Shown here piece after piece: positions 58,668 through 60,238 of a stretch of 60,238 nucleotides of DNA. Position 1 is the stretch's first letter, and each line of letters begins with the position of its first letter. The notes under the pieces are model-generated. The model saw only the letters and a list, made by a program, of their open reading frames with translations, did no database searches and was not told the origin of the DNA. A program made the position numbers and the translations under genes. The DNA is from Lysobacterales bacterium (lineage in GTDB: Bacteria; Pseudomonadota; Gammaproteobacteria; Nevskiales; Salinisphaeraceae): the NCBI GenBank assembly GCA_002715985.1, contig PBAO01000072.1:1-60238 (forward strand), in the 5' to 3' direction.

Positions 58668-59275
58668 GAATGAGCAGCGCGCGCGCGTTTTTCTCGACGG
58701 CCGTGATCGTGGCGGGCCTTGTCGTGCCGAGCGTATCGTGGGCATTGAGCGCGGGCAGCGCCAAGGCGGCCGGCAGCTGCGACCGGGCCTTCATGTTCGA
58801 CGGCGCGCCGGTGAGCGCCCAGGTCATCGCGGCGTTCGAGCCGTTCATCAGCGATCGCACGCCGCCGATCGTCACCGAGATCAACCTCTCCGCGGCCCGG
58901 CACAGCAACGAATACGCCGCCCAGACCCGGCTTGGCCCGCGCGGCCAGGTCATGGCCGATATGTCCGACAAACACTATGCCTATCGCGTGGTGGGCTGTG
59001 CCCACGACACCTTCGTGCTGGAGACCGAACACGCGCCGACCGGCGGCTCGGCCGTGTTCAAGTCTGTCCTGTTTGTACGTCTGGATACGCGCCAGGCCTA
59101 CGGCGCGGCCGGGCAGCACCTGTCGCGCCAGACGTTCGTTTCCGTCACCCGGCGTATTCCCATGGGCGATCGGGATACCGCTTCGGTCACCCTGCAGGGC
59201 GACGAGCTGCGTATCGGTAGCTCGCGCTATCGCGACGAGTCGCTTGTCGTTCGCGTGGCAGGAGAGGCCGAATGA
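58664..59275 (+). CDS. exported protein of unknown function in a peptidoglycan-hydrolase operon
   Basis: A 203-residue protein with a clear N-terminal signal sequence (residues 1-28). Two cysteines in the mature part (SCDRAF near 39, VGCAHD near 110) could form a disulfide. The remainder alternates short strands (HYAYRVVGC, AVFKSVLFVRLD, QTFVSVTRRIPM, RDESLVVRVAGE), giving the look of a small beta-rich periplasmic protein. I do not recognise a family. It is translationally coupled on both sides by ATGA overlaps between an M23 peptidase and a lysozyme, so its role probably concerns the cell wall or control of those enzymes; this is inference. Confidence 0.8.
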   Translation: MRMSSARAFFSTAVIVAGLVVPSVSWALSAGSAKAAGSCDRAFMFDGAPVSAQVIAAFEPFISDRTPPIVTEINLSAARHSNEYAAQTRLGPRGQVMADMSDKHYAYRVVGCAHDTFVLETEHAPTGGSAVFKSVLFVRLDTRQAYGAAGQHLSRQTFVSVTRRIPMGDRDTASVTLQGDELRIGSSRYRDESLVVRVAGEAE

Positions 59276-59844
59276 GCCCGATCGTGACCACCGAGGCCGG
59301 CTTTCTCGAGCAGCTCAAGCGCTTTGAAGGCTTTGCCCGGCATATGTATCTGGACACGCGTGCCAACGTGACCATCGGCACCGGTCTGCTGCTGGCGTCT
59401 GCCGATGCGGCCGTGGCGGCCGATCTGGGTTTCACCGAGCGCCAGACCGGCGCGCCGGCCACCGATGCAGCGGTGCGTAATGATTACGACGCCGTGGCGG
59501 GCGCACCGCCGGCCCGCTATCCGCCCAGCCAATACCTGCCGTATACCGATCTGGTGGCCTCGCTGGCGGCCCTGAACGATGAACTGGCCGCCCGGGTCGA
59601 TACCGCCCGCAACGATGCCCGGGCCTACGACGCCCGCTTTGATGATTACCCGGCCAGCGTGCGCTACGGCCTGCTGGATCTGGCCTTCAACCTCGGGCGG
59701 CCCGGTCTGCTCGAATATCGCCGCCTGCGCGCGGCCCTGCACGAGGGCGACTGGGCAAGTGCGGCCGAGCAATCCTATCGCTACGGGGTGCAGGACACGC
59801 GCAACCAAGCCATCGCCCGCTGGATTCGCGCCGCCACCGGCTGA
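59272..59844 (+). CDS. T4-type lysozyme (GH24 family)
   Basis: A 190-residue protein with a GH24 lysozyme core. The catalytic triad Glu19 (RFEGF), Asp28 (YLDTR) and Thr34 (VTIGTG) has exactly the spacing of Glu11-Asp20-Thr26 in phage T4 lysozyme. No signal peptide is visible, whereas both preceding coupled genes encode exported proteins, so it must reach peptidoglycan by another route (secretion system, lysis or a non-classical signal) or act elsewhere. The C-terminal half lacks the usual phage extension but retains LLDLAFNLGRPGLLEY and GVQDTRNQAIARW, typical of the fold. It is the last gene of the unit. Confidence 0.87.
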   Translation: MSPIVTTEAGFLEQLKRFEGFARHMYLDTRANVTIGTGLLLASADAAVAADLGFTERQTGAPATDAAVRNDYDAVAGAPPARYPPSQYLPYTDLVASLAALNDELAARVDTARNDARAYDARFDDYPASVRYGLLDLAFNLGRPGLLEYRRLRAALHEGDWASAAEQSYRYGVQDTRNQAIARWIRAATG

Positions 59845-59948
59845 CTTGCAACCCGGGGCGGCTGGGGTGCGTAATGACAGGTCAGCCTACGACTAACGAA
59901 TGACGGGTTGTAGACTAGGGTTTTCGGGCGCAGGTTCAGATAAAGATC

Positions 59949-59962
59949 TGGAACCGGTTCCG
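59949..59962. promoter_or_regulatory. LacI-family-like operator before the GlpD-like gene
   Basis: TGGAACCGGTTCCG matches the LacI-family consensus TGNAANCGNTTNCA at every fixed base except the last and contains the perfect palindrome GGAACCGGTTCC (59950-59961). It lies about 60 bp before the GlpD-like start codon. An additional imperfect inverted repeat (CTACGACTAAC and GTTGTAG) is about 25-60 bp upstream. No LacI regulator is in the window. Confidence 0.5.
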
Positions 59963-60023
59963 GTGCGTCGCGGACGCAACCGGCGCGGCCCCGGGGCACA
60001 CGTTAACGATCAGGACAACGACG

Positions 60024-60238
60024 ATGCAGCTCAGAGAAAGCAATATCGAGAAACTCGCCGAAGGTGAGGTCTACGACACCCTGATCGTGGGCGGTGGCAT
60101 CAACGGGGCCGTATCGGCCGCTGCCCTGTCGGGCAAGGGCGTGAAGACCGCGCTCATCGACCAGGGCGACTTTGCCGGCATGACCAGCATGTGGTCATCC
60201 AACCTCATCTGGGGCGGCATCAAGTACATGGAGTCCTA
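60024..60238 (+). CDS. GlpD-like FAD-dependent glycerol-3-phosphate dehydrogenase, N-terminal part
   Basis: Only the first 71 codons are inside the window. The FAD-binding motif TLIVGGGINGAVSAAALSGKG near residue 19 and TSMWSSNLIWGGIKYMES near 54 match the glycerol-3-phosphate dehydrogenase/DAO family, where the Ser-Ser-Asn and Gly-Gly-Ile-Lys-Tyr segments are typical. GlpD oxidises glycerol-3-phosphate at the membrane and feeds electrons to quinone. A paralogue of different substrate is possible. The start is well placed after AGGACAACG. An operator-like palindrome precedes it. Confidence 0.75.
   Translation, partial: MQLRESNIEKLAEGEVYDTLIVGGGINGAVSAAALSGKGVKTALIDQGDFAGMTSMWSSNLIWGGIKYMES

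Overview
The window is GC-rich, densely packed DNA from a free-living gammaproteobacterium. The gene set (PA0069-type radical SAM protein, TIGR00153/DUF47 proteins next to a PiT phosphate carrier, YfdC-like FNT channel, NhaC antiporter, BrkB, long-form LeuA) and the base composition suggest a halotolerant organism such as Salinisphaera or a relative; that genus-level guess is inference. No rRNA, tRNA, CRISPR array, transposase, integrase or phage structural gene was found. Both ends cut through genes: a condensation-type acyltransferase at the left and a GlpD-like FAD enzyme at the right.

Layout. 0-11 kb: acyltransferase fragment, secreted ExeM-like nuclease, a chimeric MFS/LysR reading frame with a 9-bp tandem repeat, NhaC antiporter, a 65-aa protein, APC permease, FNT channel, beta-CASP metallo-hydrolase and a Rho-N-like small protein. 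11-23.8 kb: PhoD phosphatase behind a Pho-box-like site, lipoprotein hydrolase, L,D-transpeptidase-like protein, oligopeptidase B, DUF2254 protein, macrodomain, ferritin-like protein, acyl-CoA synthetase (PrpE type), GNAT, DUF1992 protein and a hydrolase. 23.8-30.8 kb: a pigment locus with the parts list of a C30 (staphyloxanthin-like) carotenoid pathway: two CrtI/CrtN-type oxidoreductases, an acyltransferase and a glycosyltransferase in one operon with successive 4-bp ATGA overlaps, plus a divergent aldehyde dehydrogenase; the first-step synthase is not here. 30.8-39.3 kb: a DHA2 MFS pump with a DUF2141 protein, radical SAM protein, a TolC/OprM-type outer membrane lipoprotein behind a promoter with an embedded palindrome, SDR, small membrane protein, and an EmrB/EmrA-type pair.

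39.4-50 kb: Lrp-family regulator divergent from leuA, threonine-synthase-like enzyme, DUF1624 membrane acyltransferase, YiiX-type papain-like hydrolase, BrkB, HAD phosphatase, and a phosphate-uptake group (PiT with two tandem DUF47 genes). 50-60.2 kb: beta-hydroxyacid dehydrogenase, an intergenic stretch with inverted repeats, MBL hydrolase, a MarR-MFS-HlyD efflux operon with a palindromic operator over its -35 box, dienelactone-hydrolase family protein, CsaA, a Tat-exported class A beta-lactamase, a tightly coupled operon of M23 peptidase, unknown secreted protein and T4-type lysozyme, and a GlpD-like gene start behind a LacI-family-like operator.

Themes: phosphate acquisition (PhoD, PiT/DUF47, secreted nuclease), multidrug export (two EmrAB-like pairs and an orphan outer membrane channel), cell-wall enzymes (L,D-transpeptidase, M23, lysozyme, beta-lactamase) and a membrane pigment. 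The observations most worth checking are the pigment operon, the M23/unknown/lysozyme trio, the MFS-LysR chimera, the Pho box before phoD, and the two palindromic efflux promoters.
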